Of a DNA stretch of 64,000 bases, positions 34,330 through 43,998 are shown piece after piece. The stretch is from NCBI RefSeq assembly GCF_001423485.1, contig NZ_LMOD01000004.1, forward strand, positions 186,001 to 250,000, written 5' to 3'. Source of the DNA: Microbacterium sp. Leaf320 (lineage in GTDB: Bacteria > Actinomycetota > Actinomycetes > Actinomycetales > Microbacteriaceae). A program made the position numbers and the translations under genes. Numbering within the stretch: position 1 is the stretch's first letter; the number at the start of each line of letters is the position of its first letter. The notes beneath the pieces are model-generated. The model was not told where the DNA came from. It searched no databases and worked only from the letters and a program-made list of their open reading frames with translations.

Positions 34330-35427
34330 GTGGGAATCTTCAAGAAGCGCATCGTCCAGGCTTACGACAAGCCCGCCGCCACCATGGCCCCGTTCTCGTC
34401 GCCGTGGTCGCCGCAGTCGTCACTGGACACGTTCACGGCCGACGCACTCAAGGGCCTCGTCGGCGACGGCACCAACCAGCCGCTCACCCGCGAGATCGCC
34501 CTCCGGATTCCCGGCGTCAAGCGCGCACACGGCATCGTGTGCGCGCAGCTCTCCGGCATCCCGTTCTTCCAGATGGACGCCGACACGGTCGACACCGCAC
34601 AGCCCCGTTGGCTCACCACCTCCGACTCCGGCGTCTCGCCCTATCACCGCCAGTTCGGCGCATCGTCGGACTGGTTCTTCTACGGCTGGGCGTGCTTCGG
34701 ATTCACCGCCAAGCCCGCCGAGGACCCCGAGGCCGACTGCCTCCATATCCCGGTCGGGCACTGGTGGGCCGACGCGCTCGGCAACGTGCACTGCGATTCC
34801 GACGAAATCCCCGACGAGTTCAAGGCCTACCTCGTCGCCGTGCCCCTCGGTTACGGCGAGAACGGCCTCCTCGTCGACGGGCGCGACACCCTCAACCAGG
34901 CCCGCAAGATCGAGGAGGCCTACCTCAACCGGCTGGACAACCCCATCCCGCTCACCGTGCTCCGCCTGAAAGACGACATGTATTTCAGCTACACGCCCGA
35001 GCAGCGCGCCGCCGTTCGCGACGAATGGAACGAAGGCCGCCGGAAGAACTCCACTGGCCTTCTCCCGAAGGACGCCATGGGCGTCGACCTCCCCGGAGTG
35101 AACGTCGCCACCGACCTCTACGAGACCGGCCGCAACGCCGTCCGCCTCGACATCGCCAACCACGTCTCCCTCCCGGCCTCCGTCCTGGAGGGCGTCCGCC
35201 AGGGCGGCTCCGGAGGTGGCACTGAGATGCGCTACCAGGGCGTCGGAGAGAACGGCACCGCCCGCTCCGAACTCTGGGACTACGGCCCCGCCCGCCGAAT
35301 GCTCCTCGCGTTCGAGGCGCGCATGTCGCTGGACGACATCGTCCCGACCGGCAAGTCCATCCGCGGCGACCTGACCAACATGTTCGCCACGCCCGACCCC
35401 ACAACCACACCGACCAGTGAGGACTGA
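34330..35427 (+). CDS. Phage portal protein
   Basis: A 365-aa protein forming the dodecameric vertex ring through which DNA enters the head. Start GTG 34330, 2 nt after the previous stop. Portal-like features are PLTREIALRIPGVKRAHGIV early on, the crown/wing region with LLVDGRDTLNQARKIEEAYL and the clip/stem helices (NEGRRKNSTGLLPKDAMG, IANHVSLPASVLEG). It is shorter than typical HK97-type portals (about 400-500 aa), in line with the small genome. Place between TerL and capsid supports the call. Confidence 0.85.
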   Translation: MGIFKKRIVQAYDKPAATMAPFSSPWSPQSSLDTFTADALKGLVGDGTNQPLTREIALRIPGVKRAHGIVCAQLSGIPFFQMDADTVDTAQPRWLTTSDSGVSPYHRQFGASSDWFFYGWACFGFTAKPAEDPEADCLHIPVGHWWADALGNVHCDSDEIPDEFKAYLVAVPLGYGENGLLVDGRDTLNQARKIEEAYLNRLDNPIPLTVLRLKDDMYFSYTPEQRAAVRDEWNEGRRKNSTGLLPKDAMGVDLPGVNVATDLYETGRNAVRLDIANHVSLPASVLEGVRQGGSGGGTEMRYQGVGENGTARSELWDYGPARRMLLAFEARMSLDDIVPTGKSIRGDLTNMFATPDPTTTPTSED

Positions 35428-35432
35428 ATCAC

Positions 35433-37316
35433 ATGAATGACATTGACATCGAGATCGAGGGCGGGGAGGTGCTCGCCGCCGCCGATGATCGCACCATCAC
35501 CGGCCTCCTCATCCCCTTCGGGGAGCAGGGGCGCACCAACGTCGGCCAGTTCGAGGTAGACGCATCCGTCGTAGAACTGCCCGCCGACCCGTCCGTCGTC
35601 GGCCTCAACACGGATCACGACCGCTACGCACCGGTCGGCCGAGCGACCCGCCTGTGGATCGAGGCTGCCGGAGTCATGGCGTCCTTCGCCATCGCCAAGA
35701 CCCCGGCCGGTGACAAGGCCCTCGCTGACGCTCGCAACCCCCACGGCAAGCGCCGCCGCCTCTCCGGCGAATGGCGCGGCGGCATCAAGAACGGCAAGGC
35801 CACACGAGTCCCCGTCTCCGGCGGTGCCCTCGTCGCACGCGGTGCGTTCCCGTCCGCCATGGTCCTCGCCGCCGACACCCCCGACGACGAGGAGGAGGAC
35901 GCCGAGAAGGTCGTCACCGATCCCGCCGACGAGGGTGGCGAGGTCATCAGCTCCGACCGCTCGGTCGGCGTCTACACCGACGAGGACGGCCAGAAGTACC
36001 GCCGCGTCTACGAATCCCAGACCACCGTTACACCCATCACCGAACCCGCCGCCGAGGCGGCACCCGACCAGGAGGAATCCGAAGTGACTGCATCCGCCAC
36101 CATCCCCGCCACCCAGCGCGCGGGAGCACCCAAGGCCCCGGCCGCGACCGCCGCGACAGACGGCCCCACCACCGTGGAGGTGATGGCCGCCTTCGCAGCC
36201 GTCCGCTTCCCGCACCTCACCGGCAACTCCATCGACGACGCCGAGGGCGTGCTCGCCGCGCTCGCGGACATCACCACCGACCTCGCTGCCGGGGGAGAAG
36301 TCGCCCGACCCAACTGGCTCGGCCAGCTCTACCAGGGCGTCCCGTACGAGCGTGAGTACATCACGCTCGGCACGCTCGGCACCGCCATCACCCTCGGCGG
36401 CAAGCAGGGCTACACCCTGCACCGTGGCACGGCCGAGACGCCGGTCAACCACCTCGGAGAAGAGTGGGCGGGCAACAAGACGCCCATCTCCTCCGGCGTC
36501 GGCTTCACCAAGGGTCAGGTGTCCAGCCTCCTCAAGTGGGCGTTCGGTGCCGACATCGCCCGCGAGTTCTTCGACCTCCCCGGGGCTGAGGAAGCCATCG
36601 AGGCGTTCTTCCGTCTCGTGCTGGAGGACCACCTCATCTGGTCCGACACCAAGGCCCTGGAGACGTGGCGCACCGTCGCCGGTCTCCCCATCGCCGCCAA
36701 GAACTACCCCGGCGTCGACGGCCACGACTACGGCTCCGCGCTCGGCATGGTCATCCAGGGCATTCTCGCCGTCAAGGCCAAGAAGTCGGACGGCCGCCGC
36801 GACACGCCCACGTTCATCATCGCGAACGAGCTGGCGTACGAGGAGCTGATCTACACGCCCAAGGACCTCATCCCCGAGTTCGTCAACTTCACCGCCTCGA
36901 CCGACTGGCAGGGCTCCGGCGACGGCCTGGTCCTCGTCGTCGGTGACACCGGCATCACCTCGACGCCGTCCGTCATCGTCGGCTCCGGCAAGGCCGTGGA
37001 GTTCGACGAACTCCCCGGTGGGCCGCTCAAGATCGACGCACTCGACCTCGCCAAGGGCGGTGTGGATCGCGCGATCCACGGCTACCTCCAGGTGTTCATC
37101 GTCCGCGCCGATGCCGTCGTCCACATTGGCGTCGCGGACGCTCGCGCGAACGCGACCGACTACCAGGTCGGAGACCTCGCCAAGGCGGCCGCCGTCGTCT
37201 ATCAGGCCGTCCGCGCGGGCAAGGCCGGAGGGTCCGTCCCCGAGGCACCGGCCGTGGGCGCGACCGTCGTCGACGGAAACGCCGAGACCGGCGTCATCTG
37301 GAAGCGACTGATCTGA
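35433..37316 (+). CDS. Capsid maturation protease fused to major capsid protein
   Basis: A 627-aa fusion. Residues about 1-150 resemble prohead proteases (EVLAAADDRTITGLLIPFGE, GLNTDHDRYAPVGRATRLW with a candidate catalytic His, and GALVARGAFPSAMVLAAD). Residues about 150-235 are an acidic scaffold-like linker. From about 240 to 627 is an HK97-fold capsid protein (FRLVLEDHLIWSDTKALETW, TPTFIIANELAYEELIYTP). No separate protease or scaffold gene is present. Self-cleavage is expected to release the mature capsid subunit. Starts 5 nt after the portal gene. Confidence 0.85.
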   Translation: MNDIDIEIEGGEVLAAADDRTITGLLIPFGEQGRTNVGQFEVDASVVELPADPSVVGLNTDHDRYAPVGRATRLWIEAAGVMASFAIAKTPAGDKALADARNPHGKRRRLSGEWRGGIKNGKATRVPVSGGALVARGAFPSAMVLAADTPDDEEEDAEKVVTDPADEGGEVISSDRSVGVYTDEDGQKYRRVYESQTTVTPITEPAAEAAPDQEESEVTASATIPATQRAGAPKAPAATAATDGPTTVEVMAAFAAVRFPHLTGNSIDDAEGVLAALADITTDLAAGGEVARPNWLGQLYQGVPYEREYITLGTLGTAITLGGKQGYTLHRGTAETPVNHLGEEWAGNKTPISSGVGFTKGQVSSLLKWAFGADIAREFFDLPGAEEAIEAFFRLVLEDHLIWSDTKALETWRTVAGLPIAAKNYPGVDGHDYGSALGMVIQGILAVKAKKSDGRRDTPTFIIANELAYEELIYTPKDLIPEFVNFTASTDWQGSGDGLVLVVGDTGITSTPSVIVGSGKAVEFDELPGGPLKIDALDLAKGGVDRAIHGYLQVFIVRADAVVHIGVADARANATDYQVGDLAKAAAVVYQAVRAGKAGGSVPEAPAVGATVVDGNAETGVIWKRLI

Positions 37317-37318
37317 GC

Positions 37319-37744
37319 ATGGCCACCTGGTACAGCGCCATCGACGGGGCCGCACAGGCTCGCCTCCGGGCGGCGTGGAAGGGTGCACCCATCGAGAACG
37401 AGGAACTCCTCGGGTTCCTCGTCGACACGGCACGGCTCCAGGTGGTCGAGTTCGCGCCCGAGGCCACCACGGCTGAGGCGGCTATCGCTGAGGTCCTCCT
37501 CCGGTTCGGTCTGACCGACCGGCTGGAGGAGGTCCTCGCCCTCCTCGACCTCGTCGAGGGAGAGCCCGCATTCAACCTCGTGTACGCGCAGCTCCAGCAG
37601 ATCAAGAACCTGTGGGCGGCTGGGCGTGCCGACGAACAGGGTGACATCGGGTCGGAGGGATTCTCTTTCGTCCCGCGCCCGCTGGACAAGACCGTCCGAT
37701 CGATCATCCGTCCGACCAACGCGGAGGTGTCCGGTGGATTCTGA
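37319..37744 (+). CDS. Head-tail connector (adaptor-like) protein
   Basis: A 141-aa mostly helical protein directly after the capsid gene (2-nt gap), the usual place and size of the HK97 gp6-like adaptor that plugs the portal. LRAAWKGAPIENEELLGFLV and AYAQLQQIKNLWAA-type helices are followed by a loop with FSFVPRPLDKTVRSIIRP, which resembles the C-terminal strand of actinophage connectors. Assignment rests on order and secondary structure. Confidence 0.7.
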   Translation: MATWYSAIDGAAQARLRAAWKGAPIENEELLGFLVDTARLQVVEFAPEATTAEAAIAEVLLRFGLTDRLEEVLALLDLVEGEPAFNLVYAQLQQIKNLWAAGRADEQGDIGSEGFSFVPRPLDKTVRSIIRPTNAEVSGGF

Positions 37745-38189
37745 CGCCCCCGCGCTCGGCACACTCGCCGCCGATCTCGTCGCCGCACTCACCGCTGCAC
37801 TCCCCACGGAATGGCGCATCCAGCCCGCCGAGGAAGGCATGACAGAGTCGCTCGCCACGGTCCTCCTCTACGAGCAGGGCGACATCGTGACGAGCATCAA
37901 CGGCGGCCCCGTGCCACCCGGACACGTCGGCGTCGAGTTCACCCTCACCATCGCCGCTCCCGAGCTGGAGCCGGTCAAGGGCATCGTCACCGCCACCGAT
38001 GCTGTCATCCCGCTCCTCGTCGCCCTCGACGGCCTCGACTCCGTCTACTGGGACTCCGCCACGAAAGGCATCTTCGCGACCGGCGAGACCATCTACCGGC
38101 TGGAGGTCGTGAGCCTCTCCCGCTTCACCAACCGCACCACCAACCCCGAGCCGGACACCATGCCGGACACGATGCCTGAGGAGGCATAA
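37734..38189 (+). CDS. Tail terminator or head-tail joining protein
   Basis: A 151-aa protein from GTG 37734, overlapping the adaptor by 11 nt. Alpha/beta pattern with LAADLVAALTAALPTEWRIQ, a beta-rich middle (HVGVEFTLTIAAPELEPVKG) and YRLEVVSLSRFTNR; this matches the size and order of tail terminator proteins that cap the tail tube. The C-terminal PDTMPDTMPEEA repeat is disordered. Called by position; a stopper is the alternative. Confidence 0.6.
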   Translation: MDSDAPALGTLAADLVAALTAALPTEWRIQPAEEGMTESLATVLLYEQGDIVTSINGGPVPPGHVGVEFTLTIAAPELEPVKGIVTATDAVIPLLVALDGLDSVYWDSATKGIFATGETIYRLEVVSLSRFTNRTTNPEPDTMPDTMPEEA

Positions 38190-38194
38190 ACGAC

Positions 38195-38572
38195 ATGCGT
38201 CTCATCACCGCAACTATCAAGGTCGGCACCGTCGACTACACCGAGGAGATCCAGGACTTCTCCTACGACCCCACGTCCGCCATCGTCGAGGTCACCGACG
38301 TATCCGGGAAGGTCCACAAGCTCGCGGGCGAGTCGGGCTACAACCTGACACTCAACGTCTTCCAGAACTTCGCCGCCTCCGGGTTTGCGCGCAAGTGCTT
38401 CGACGACGAGGGCAAGACGGCAGAGATCACCATCGTGGACGGCCCGATCACGTGGACGTCGACGATCACCCTCGTCGCTCCCAAGATCGGCGGGGCGACC
38501 AAGCAGGTCGGCATCTCGCCGGTCGTGTTCGGGTCGACCCGCCCCGTGCCCGCCGAAACCCCGGCGGGCTGA
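38195..38572 (+). CDS. Probable major tail (tube) protein
   Basis: A 125-aa beta-rich protein (LITATIKVGTVDYTEEIQDF, LNVFQNFAASGFARKCF, GPITWTSTITLVAPKIGG). Beta-sandwich content and place ahead of the tape measure fit a tube subunit, although it is about half the usual length, consistent with a minimal tail. 5 nt after the terminator-like gene. Confidence 0.65.
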   Translation: MRLITATIKVGTVDYTEEIQDFSYDPTSAIVEVTDVSGKVHKLAGESGYNLTLNVFQNFAASGFARKCFDDEGKTAEITIVDGPITWTSTITLVAPKIGGATKQVGISPVVFGSTRPVPAETPAG

Positions 38573-38575
38573 GCC

Positions 38576-39079
38576 GTGGAGGGGCGGATCAGCCTCCTGG
38601 TTGACTCGCCCCTCCGCGACCTCGCAATCGCCTATCGGACAGTCCCGGCCGAGGTGCGACGCCAGAACAACAAGGCGGTCAAGGCGGCGGCACAACCGAT
38701 CTGGAAGGCGGAGACCGCCGAGCGGGCGGTCACCAAGATTCAGCATCGGACCCTCGTCGACACGGCGAAGGTTGGCGTGACTAACCGCAACGTCTTCCTC
38801 CGGGCCGGAGGCAACGGGACCCTCAAATCTGGGACGGCAATCGCCGCACTCCAGTCCGCCGCCGAGTTCGGTCGACCGGCGGCCGCGCCCATCAAGTCCC
38901 GCTCCAAGAAGCCGAACAGCAAGCCCTACACCCGCACGACCGGGTCCCTGTTCGGGGATCGCAACCGGCGCGGCAAGGTCGTCTTTCCCGCCGCGCGGGA
39001 CTCGATCCGCCGGTTCGCGTCCCTCCAAATTCAGACCACCCTACGCACGCTCCACGAAGCAGGAGAGAAGGTGAGATAG
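38576..39079 (+). CDS. HK97 gp10-like basic tail-completion protein
   Basis: A 167-aa basic protein from GTG 38576, helical at the start (DLAIAYRTVPAEVRRQNNKA) and rich in Arg/Lys (APIKSRSKKPNSK). Size, charge and helices resemble gp10-type neck or tail-completion proteins. Its place after the tube gene instead of before it is unusual; it could instead be a tail assembly chaperone, since no chaperone frameshift pair is seen before the tape measure. Confidence 0.5.
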   Translation: MEGRISLLVDSPLRDLAIAYRTVPAEVRRQNNKAVKAAAQPIWKAETAERAVTKIQHRTLVDTAKVGVTNRNVFLRAGGNGTLKSGTAIAALQSAAEFGRPAAAPIKSRSKKPNSKPYTRTTGSLFGDRNRRGKVVFPAARDSIRRFASLQIQTTLRTLHEAGEKVR

Positions 39080-39084
39080 CCGCC

Positions 39085-40758
39085 ATGGCACGTAAGAACC
39101 AGTACGAGATCGGTGTCGCAATGGACACCGACGGGGTGGAAAAGTCCATCGTTAACGGCCTCGTCGACCCGCTAGAGGACGCCGCCGAGGCCTTCGAGGA
39201 CCTGGAGAAAGCCGCCCGGAGTGCCGACCTGGACAAGGAACTCACCAAGGCGCAGAAGGCCACCGACAAGCTCGACGACGAACTCGACGACACCCGCGAG
39301 TCGCTCAAGCGGCTCGGGTTCGCCGCGCGCGACGTGGGCGACGACAGCAAGCGGGCATTCTCCTCAGCCTCCGAGAACGTCGAGGAATTCAAGAACGAAG
39401 CCGCGCAGAACTTCTCCGAAGTCACCTCATCTTTCGATGGGTCTATGGACTCGATCCTCGACCTCGCACAGGGCACACTGGGCGGGCTCGCCTCCGGCAT
39501 CAGCGGCCCTCTCGGCATCGCCCTCGGCATCGCGGCCGCCGGGATCGGACTCGTCGTAAACGGCCTCGTCGAGGGGGAGGAGCACGCCGAGGAGCTTCGA
39601 GAGCGGGCGCGAGAGTTCGCCGTCGAGGCGGTCAACGCGGGACAGTCGACCGAGGCATGGCTCACCGGCGCGGAGCAGATCGTCAACCGCATCCAGGAAC
39701 TCGAGCAACTGAAGTCCACGGACTGGCGTTGGTTCTGGGAGAAGGACCCCACCCAGCTCCAGAAGTGGACTGACGCGCTGGGCGGCACCGGTCGAGGCCT
39801 TGACGAGGTCGAGGGGTTCCTCCGGTCCGGCAAGGGCGCGCAAGACGACTACATCCGATCCGTCGAGAAGAGTCAGGACGCGCTCTACGACGAGATTCAG
39901 CTCCGCCGCGAGTCCGTCGACATCAGCGACGCGGCCGCCGTCGCGAAGACTCAGGGACTCGTCGACGAGTACGAGGCGGGGCAAGACCTCCTGGACATGC
40001 TGAAACAGGAGGTGACCGTCCGCGACGAGGCGACGTCGTCCTCCGACCGCCAGCGCGACGCGGGCGTGGACTCCGCGCGGGCACGCATGGAAGCGGAGGA
40101 GGAGGCCGCCGAGGCTATCGCGAGCGCGACCGAGGCGGTCGCGTCCAGCGTCGACGCCGCATACTCGGGCATGGTCCAGGATGCGACCGAGTACGCCACC
40201 GCCGAAGATGGCGCGCTCGACATCAACCGATGGCTCACCTACGTCCAGGAGCACGCGGGCGCGGTCGCGTCCTACCAGGCCAACCTGCAGCTCCTGCAGA
40301 TGACCCCGGCGGACTGGGATGCGCTCATGGCCATGCCGGAGGAATCCCGTACCCAGTGGGTCGCGCAGGTCGCCGCTCTCCCCGAGGAGGCGCGCGCGCC
40401 GTTCGTCGACGCTCTCGACGGCATCGCCGGAAACGCCGGCCAGGGCGCATCGCTGAGCTTCGAGGACGCGTTCTCGCCCGAGGCTGACGTGTCGATCGAC
40501 GTCGACACCGACGATGCGGAGACCGCGCTCCGCGACGTCTCCAAGAAGCGCACCGCTGAGATCGAGGTCAAGACGACAGGCAAGGCCGATGCCAAGGCCG
40601 ACCTCGACGACCTCGCCAAGAAGCGCCAGGCGACCATCGACGTCAAGGCCGACATGTCCTCCGCGTCCGCCACCGTCGCCGCCTGGCGACGCAACCAGGA
40701 ATCAACGCCGATCACGATCACCGTGAACGCCCGCAACGGGAGGACGCAACTCGTATGA
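39085..40758 (+). CDS. Tape measure protein
   Basis: A 557-aa protein with long coiled coils (EDLEKAARSADLDKELTKAQ, KATDKLDDELDDTRESLKRL), a central glycine-rich membrane segment (137-160: GISGPLGIALGIAAAGIGLV) and repeated KRTAEIEVKTTG/KRQATIDVKAD units near the C terminus. Tape measures set tail length at about 0.15 nm per residue, which would give a short tail near 80 nm. Its stop overlaps the next ATG. Confidence 0.85.
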   Translation: MARKNQYEIGVAMDTDGVEKSIVNGLVDPLEDAAEAFEDLEKAARSADLDKELTKAQKATDKLDDELDDTRESLKRLGFAARDVGDDSKRAFSSASENVEEFKNEAAQNFSEVTSSFDGSMDSILDLAQGTLGGLASGISGPLGIALGIAAAGIGLVVNGLVEGEEHAEELRERAREFAVEAVNAGQSTEAWLTGAEQIVNRIQELEQLKSTDWRWFWEKDPTQLQKWTDALGGTGRGLDEVEGFLRSGKGAQDDYIRSVEKSQDALYDEIQLRRESVDISDAAAVAKTQGLVDEYEAGQDLLDMLKQEVTVRDEATSSSDRQRDAGVDSARARMEAEEEAAEAIASATEAVASSVDAAYSGMVQDATEYATAEDGALDINRWLTYVQEHAGAVASYQANLQLLQMTPADWDALMAMPEESRTQWVAQVAALPEEARAPFVDALDGIAGNAGQGASLSFEDAFSPEADVSIDVDTDDAETALRDVSKKRTAEIEVKTTGKADAKADLDDLAKKRQATIDVKADMSSASATVAAWRRNQESTPITITVNARNGRTQLV

Positions 40759-41114
40759 GTCACCTGATCCAGGCCAACGACGGCGGGGGCATCACGATCC
40801 CTCTCGCCGTCGCCGGGTACGTCGCTGACAAGGCCGCCCGCACCGCCGTGCACGACACCCTGGACGGCGGCGTCGGCGTCGCCTACCGCGTCGCCGCGCC
40901 TCGCACCGGCACCCTCACCCTCGCCTACGACGTCCGCGCCGACGCCTGGGCCGCGTACACCCTCCTCGGCCGCGCGTGCCCCTTCCAGTACTCCGGCGAT
41001 ATCGCCGCCCTCGGAATGACGTTCGCCGTCAAGGGCACCCTCCGCATCGAACAGGACGGCGACAACACCGACGTCTGGTACGTCGACGTGCCCTACCAGG
41101 AGGTGCCCGCGTGA
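40755..41114 (+). CDS. Small minor tail (distal tail-like) protein
   Basis: A 119-aa beta-rich protein (ITIPLAVAGYVADKAARTAV, RTGTLTLAYDVRADAWAAYT, VWYVDVPYQEV) between the tape measure and the large minor tail protein, the place of the distal tail/baseplate hub. Overlaps the tape measure by 4 nt and the next gene by 4 nt (GTGA), so three tail genes are coupled in a row. Function inferred from order. Confidence 0.6.
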   Translation: MSHLIQANDGGGITIPLAVAGYVADKAARTAVHDTLDGGVGVAYRVAAPRTGTLTLAYDVRADAWAAYTLLGRACPFQYSGDIAALGMTFAVKGTLRIEQDGDNTDVWYVDVPYQEVPA

Positions 41115-43987
41115 GCTTCTCACGGTTCCCCAAGGCGACCGCGACGACCACCACCGACGCCCCGGTGATCATCGAACCCGGCCGAACTGTCGACTGGCCT
41201 CAACAGGTCATCCTCCGCATCGACGGGACGCCCGAGGGGGCGGAGGGTTGGGAGCACACCTACGACGCACGGGGGTCCGGATCGACCCGTGTCGACGTGC
41301 TCGCGGGCCAGCGGTTCGCCGGGTCCGAGATCGCCGTCCGCGCGTCCCTCACGGGCGGCCTCAACCCCGTCAACCCCACGCCCTGGCTCACGATCTATCG
41401 CACCGTGCGCGGCCTCATCGTCGGACGTCAGTACCGGTTCGCGGCGCGGGTGTCTCCGGATGCGAACAATGGCACGCGTGCCCGCATCCGCATGGGCGGC
41501 CAGTCGGGCGCGTGGGTCACCTCCACGGCTATGACGCTCCAGACGGTCACCTTCACCGCGACCCGCGAGGAGGAGGACCTCATCGTCGAGGTCGAGGACA
41601 ACCCCGCCACGACGACCGCACAGGCCACCGTGCGCCTCGCGGTGAATGACCTCTCCGTCACCGGCCTCGCCTACACCCAGACGATCCCGCCCGTCGTCGA
41701 CGACCAGGTGCCGCTGACCGTCTACGAGGGCCGCATCACGGCGGACGCCTCATGGGCGCCGTTCATCCAGGCTGACATCGCGGTCCCGGAATCGTCCGCC
41801 GCCGTCGCGGCCGCGCTCGACCCGAACGACGGTTCCCGCGTCCGCGTCGTCGCGTCCAGTGTTCGCGAGCTCGTCGCGCAGTACACGCCCTGGACCGTGA
41901 CGCGCCGCAACATTCACCCCGACCCCGGCCACACCGGAACCTCACGCGCCATCGGCGGCGGTATCCTCATGTCCTGCTACGAGCAGATGACGGGGAGTAA
42001 CACCGGCACCACCGACAAGCCCAACCGGTTCCTCCTCCAGGACACCGGCCGCATTGCGCAGGAGATCAACGTCAAGACCCTGCCCGCCGGAGCGTCCTAC
42101 GGGCTGAGCATGACAACCAACCCGCCCGCGAACGGCTCGACCGTCGCCCGCATCTACCTCGCCGTCGAGATCGACACCTTCACCGGCGGTGGCGCGGTGC
42201 CCTCGACGATGACGGTTGGCGTGCGCGTCATCCAGGGATCGACCACGCTCCTCGCCCGCACTCAGGACATGACGGCGAACGGCCTCACCCAACTCGTCAT
42301 CAACGAGGTCACGCTCAACACACCGGCCGGACCCGGTGGCATCCGCGTCGAGGTCTACATCATCAACCGCGCCGCGACCACCTGGACCACGCCCGGCACG
42401 ACAGTCGGCGTAAAGGCTCGCATCAAGACCGAGGCTTTCGGGATCGCGCCTACCGACGTCGCCGCGTCGCCGGTCATCAGCGACGCGATCGGGGTCTCCG
42501 GCTCGATGGCGAACTACCTCCGATACCGGAAGGCAGATAACACCATCGTCGAGGAGCGCCGCCAGGACGCCGCTCCCGTCCTCCAGGACGTCGATCAGCG
42601 CACCTTCGACCTTGCGGTCGCGGAGCGCGTCGTCGACGCCGTAGCGGGCCGCATGCGCCTCACCCTCGCCAGTGACGAGTACCTCCTCCAGCGGTTCGCG
42701 CGGGCCGTCGTCGACGCGACCCCGCTCACCTACCAGTGGTCGCTCCGCGCCCTCATCCGGTACGTGCTCGACAAGGTCATTCCCGGCGCGACCCTCGCAC
42801 CCAGCCCCGACGTGCCCGTGCCCGCCCTGGCGAACTCGTCCAACCTGATCCGCAACCCGCGCGCCGGAACCAACATCACCGACTGGCGCTCCACGGCCAC
42901 CGCCGGGGGACTCACGCCGCTCCGGCAGGCATCGGGCGGGCCGGACAACACCACCTACGTCGCTTACCTGTCCAACTCGGGCGTGTTCACAAACAACCCC
43001 GAGATCTACATCGACGAGAACGTGGTCTCCCTCTCCGGCTCGAAACAGCACGTCCTCTCCGTGGACATGGGTGGCGTCGGCGGTCGAGCGCTGATCCTCG
43101 ATGCGGTGTGCTTCGACGCGTCCGGCAACATCCTCGGATACATCCCGGCCATCACCAAGATCATGCCCGCGACCGGCGTGTGGCAACGAGTCGTCACCGC
43201 GCCATTCGAGCCGTACACGAACACCGCCAAGATTCGATGCCGCGTCCGCGCCCTCCAGGTCGGCGGAAGCGAGTACATCAACGTCACCCGGTGGCGGCTC
43301 ACCGAGTACACCGGCGACCTCGCCGCCGATGGCCTCTACTTCGACGGCGACTACCCCGACACCACCCAATACGACTACGAATGGGCCGCCGTCCCGCACG
43401 CCTCGATCTCTACCCGCAAGGTCAAGATCGACGCGGCGACCCCGGACGCGCTCATCTGGGACGCGGGCCAGTCCGCCATGGACTTCCTCATGCCCCTCGT
43501 CAACAGCAACGGTCTCCGGCTCTGGTGCGACGAGGCGCGCGTCTGGCATCTCACCGACCCCGCCAACTACACCGCCCCCGGCGCTCTCACCATCACCCCG
43601 GCCACGACTGTGGAAAGCCTCGCTCGGGTCGACGGGGAGCGCGGTGACTACGCCGACGCCGTCGTCATCACCTGGACATGGACCGACACCAACGGCGTCA
43701 AGCGGAGCCGCATCGAATCCGCCGGAACCGAGGGCAAGATCACCACCCTCGAAATCCCCGAGCCGTACCCCGGCGAGGGCACCGCCGCCGCCTACCTCGC
43801 CAGGCTCCAGGGACGCGGCACCGAGCGACCCGTCACCGTCGCATCCGACTACCGGGCAACCCCGGACCAGCCGCTCACGCTCACAGGCCGCGACGGCATC
43901 ACCTCCACCGGCGAGATCGGAGCCGTCACCTGGGACCTCACGGACGGCCTCATGCAGATCGAACCCACCGCCCTCACCACCACCTGA
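41111..43987 (+). CDS. Large minor tail protein, probable host-binding tip
   Basis: A 958-aa protein, the longest in the phage. GTG 41111 overlaps the previous stop; the ORF could extend to 40976 but that part lies in another gene. It contains two carbohydrate-binding-like jelly-roll segments (RGLIVGRQYRFAARVSPDAN; and TDWRSTATAGGLTPLRQASG with EYINVTRWRLTEYTGD), a hub-like C terminus (ARLQGRGTERPVTVASDYRA, TGRDGITSTGEIGAVTWDLT) and many beta strands. It likely combines baseplate hub and receptor-binding roles, as no other tail-fibre gene is present. Confidence 0.75.
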   Translation: MSFSRFPKATATTTTDAPVIIEPGRTVDWPQQVILRIDGTPEGAEGWEHTYDARGSGSTRVDVLAGQRFAGSEIAVRASLTGGLNPVNPTPWLTIYRTVRGLIVGRQYRFAARVSPDANNGTRARIRMGGQSGAWVTSTAMTLQTVTFTATREEEDLIVEVEDNPATTTAQATVRLAVNDLSVTGLAYTQTIPPVVDDQVPLTVYEGRITADASWAPFIQADIAVPESSAAVAAALDPNDGSRVRVVASSVRELVAQYTPWTVTRRNIHPDPGHTGTSRAIGGGILMSCYEQMTGSNTGTTDKPNRFLLQDTGRIAQEINVKTLPAGASYGLSMTTNPPANGSTVARIYLAVEIDTFTGGGAVPSTMTVGVRVIQGSTTLLARTQDMTANGLTQLVINEVTLNTPAGPGGIRVEVYIINRAATTWTTPGTTVGVKARIKTEAFGIAPTDVAASPVISDAIGVSGSMANYLRYRKADNTIVEERRQDAAPVLQDVDQRTFDLAVAERVVDAVAGRMRLTLASDEYLLQRFARAVVDATPLTYQWSLRALIRYVLDKVIPGATLAPSPDVPVPALANSSNLIRNPRAGTNITDWRSTATAGGLTPLRQASGGPDNTTYVAYLSNSGVFTNNPEIYIDENVVSLSGSKQHVLSVDMGGVGGRALILDAVCFDASGNILGYIPAITKIMPATGVWQRVVTAPFEPYTNTAKIRCRVRALQVGGSEYINVTRWRLTEYTGDLAADGLYFDGDYPDTTQYDYEWAAVPHASISTRKVKIDAATPDALIWDAGQSAMDFLMPLVNSNGLRLWCDEARVWHLTDPANYTAPGALTITPATTVESLARVDGERGDYADAVVITWTWTDTNGVKRSRIESAGTEGKITTLEIPEPYPGEGTAAAYLARLQGRGTERPVTVASDYRATPDQPLTLTGRDGITSTGEIGAVTWDLTDGLMQIEPTALTTT

Positions 43988-43998
43988 CAGGAACCGAC

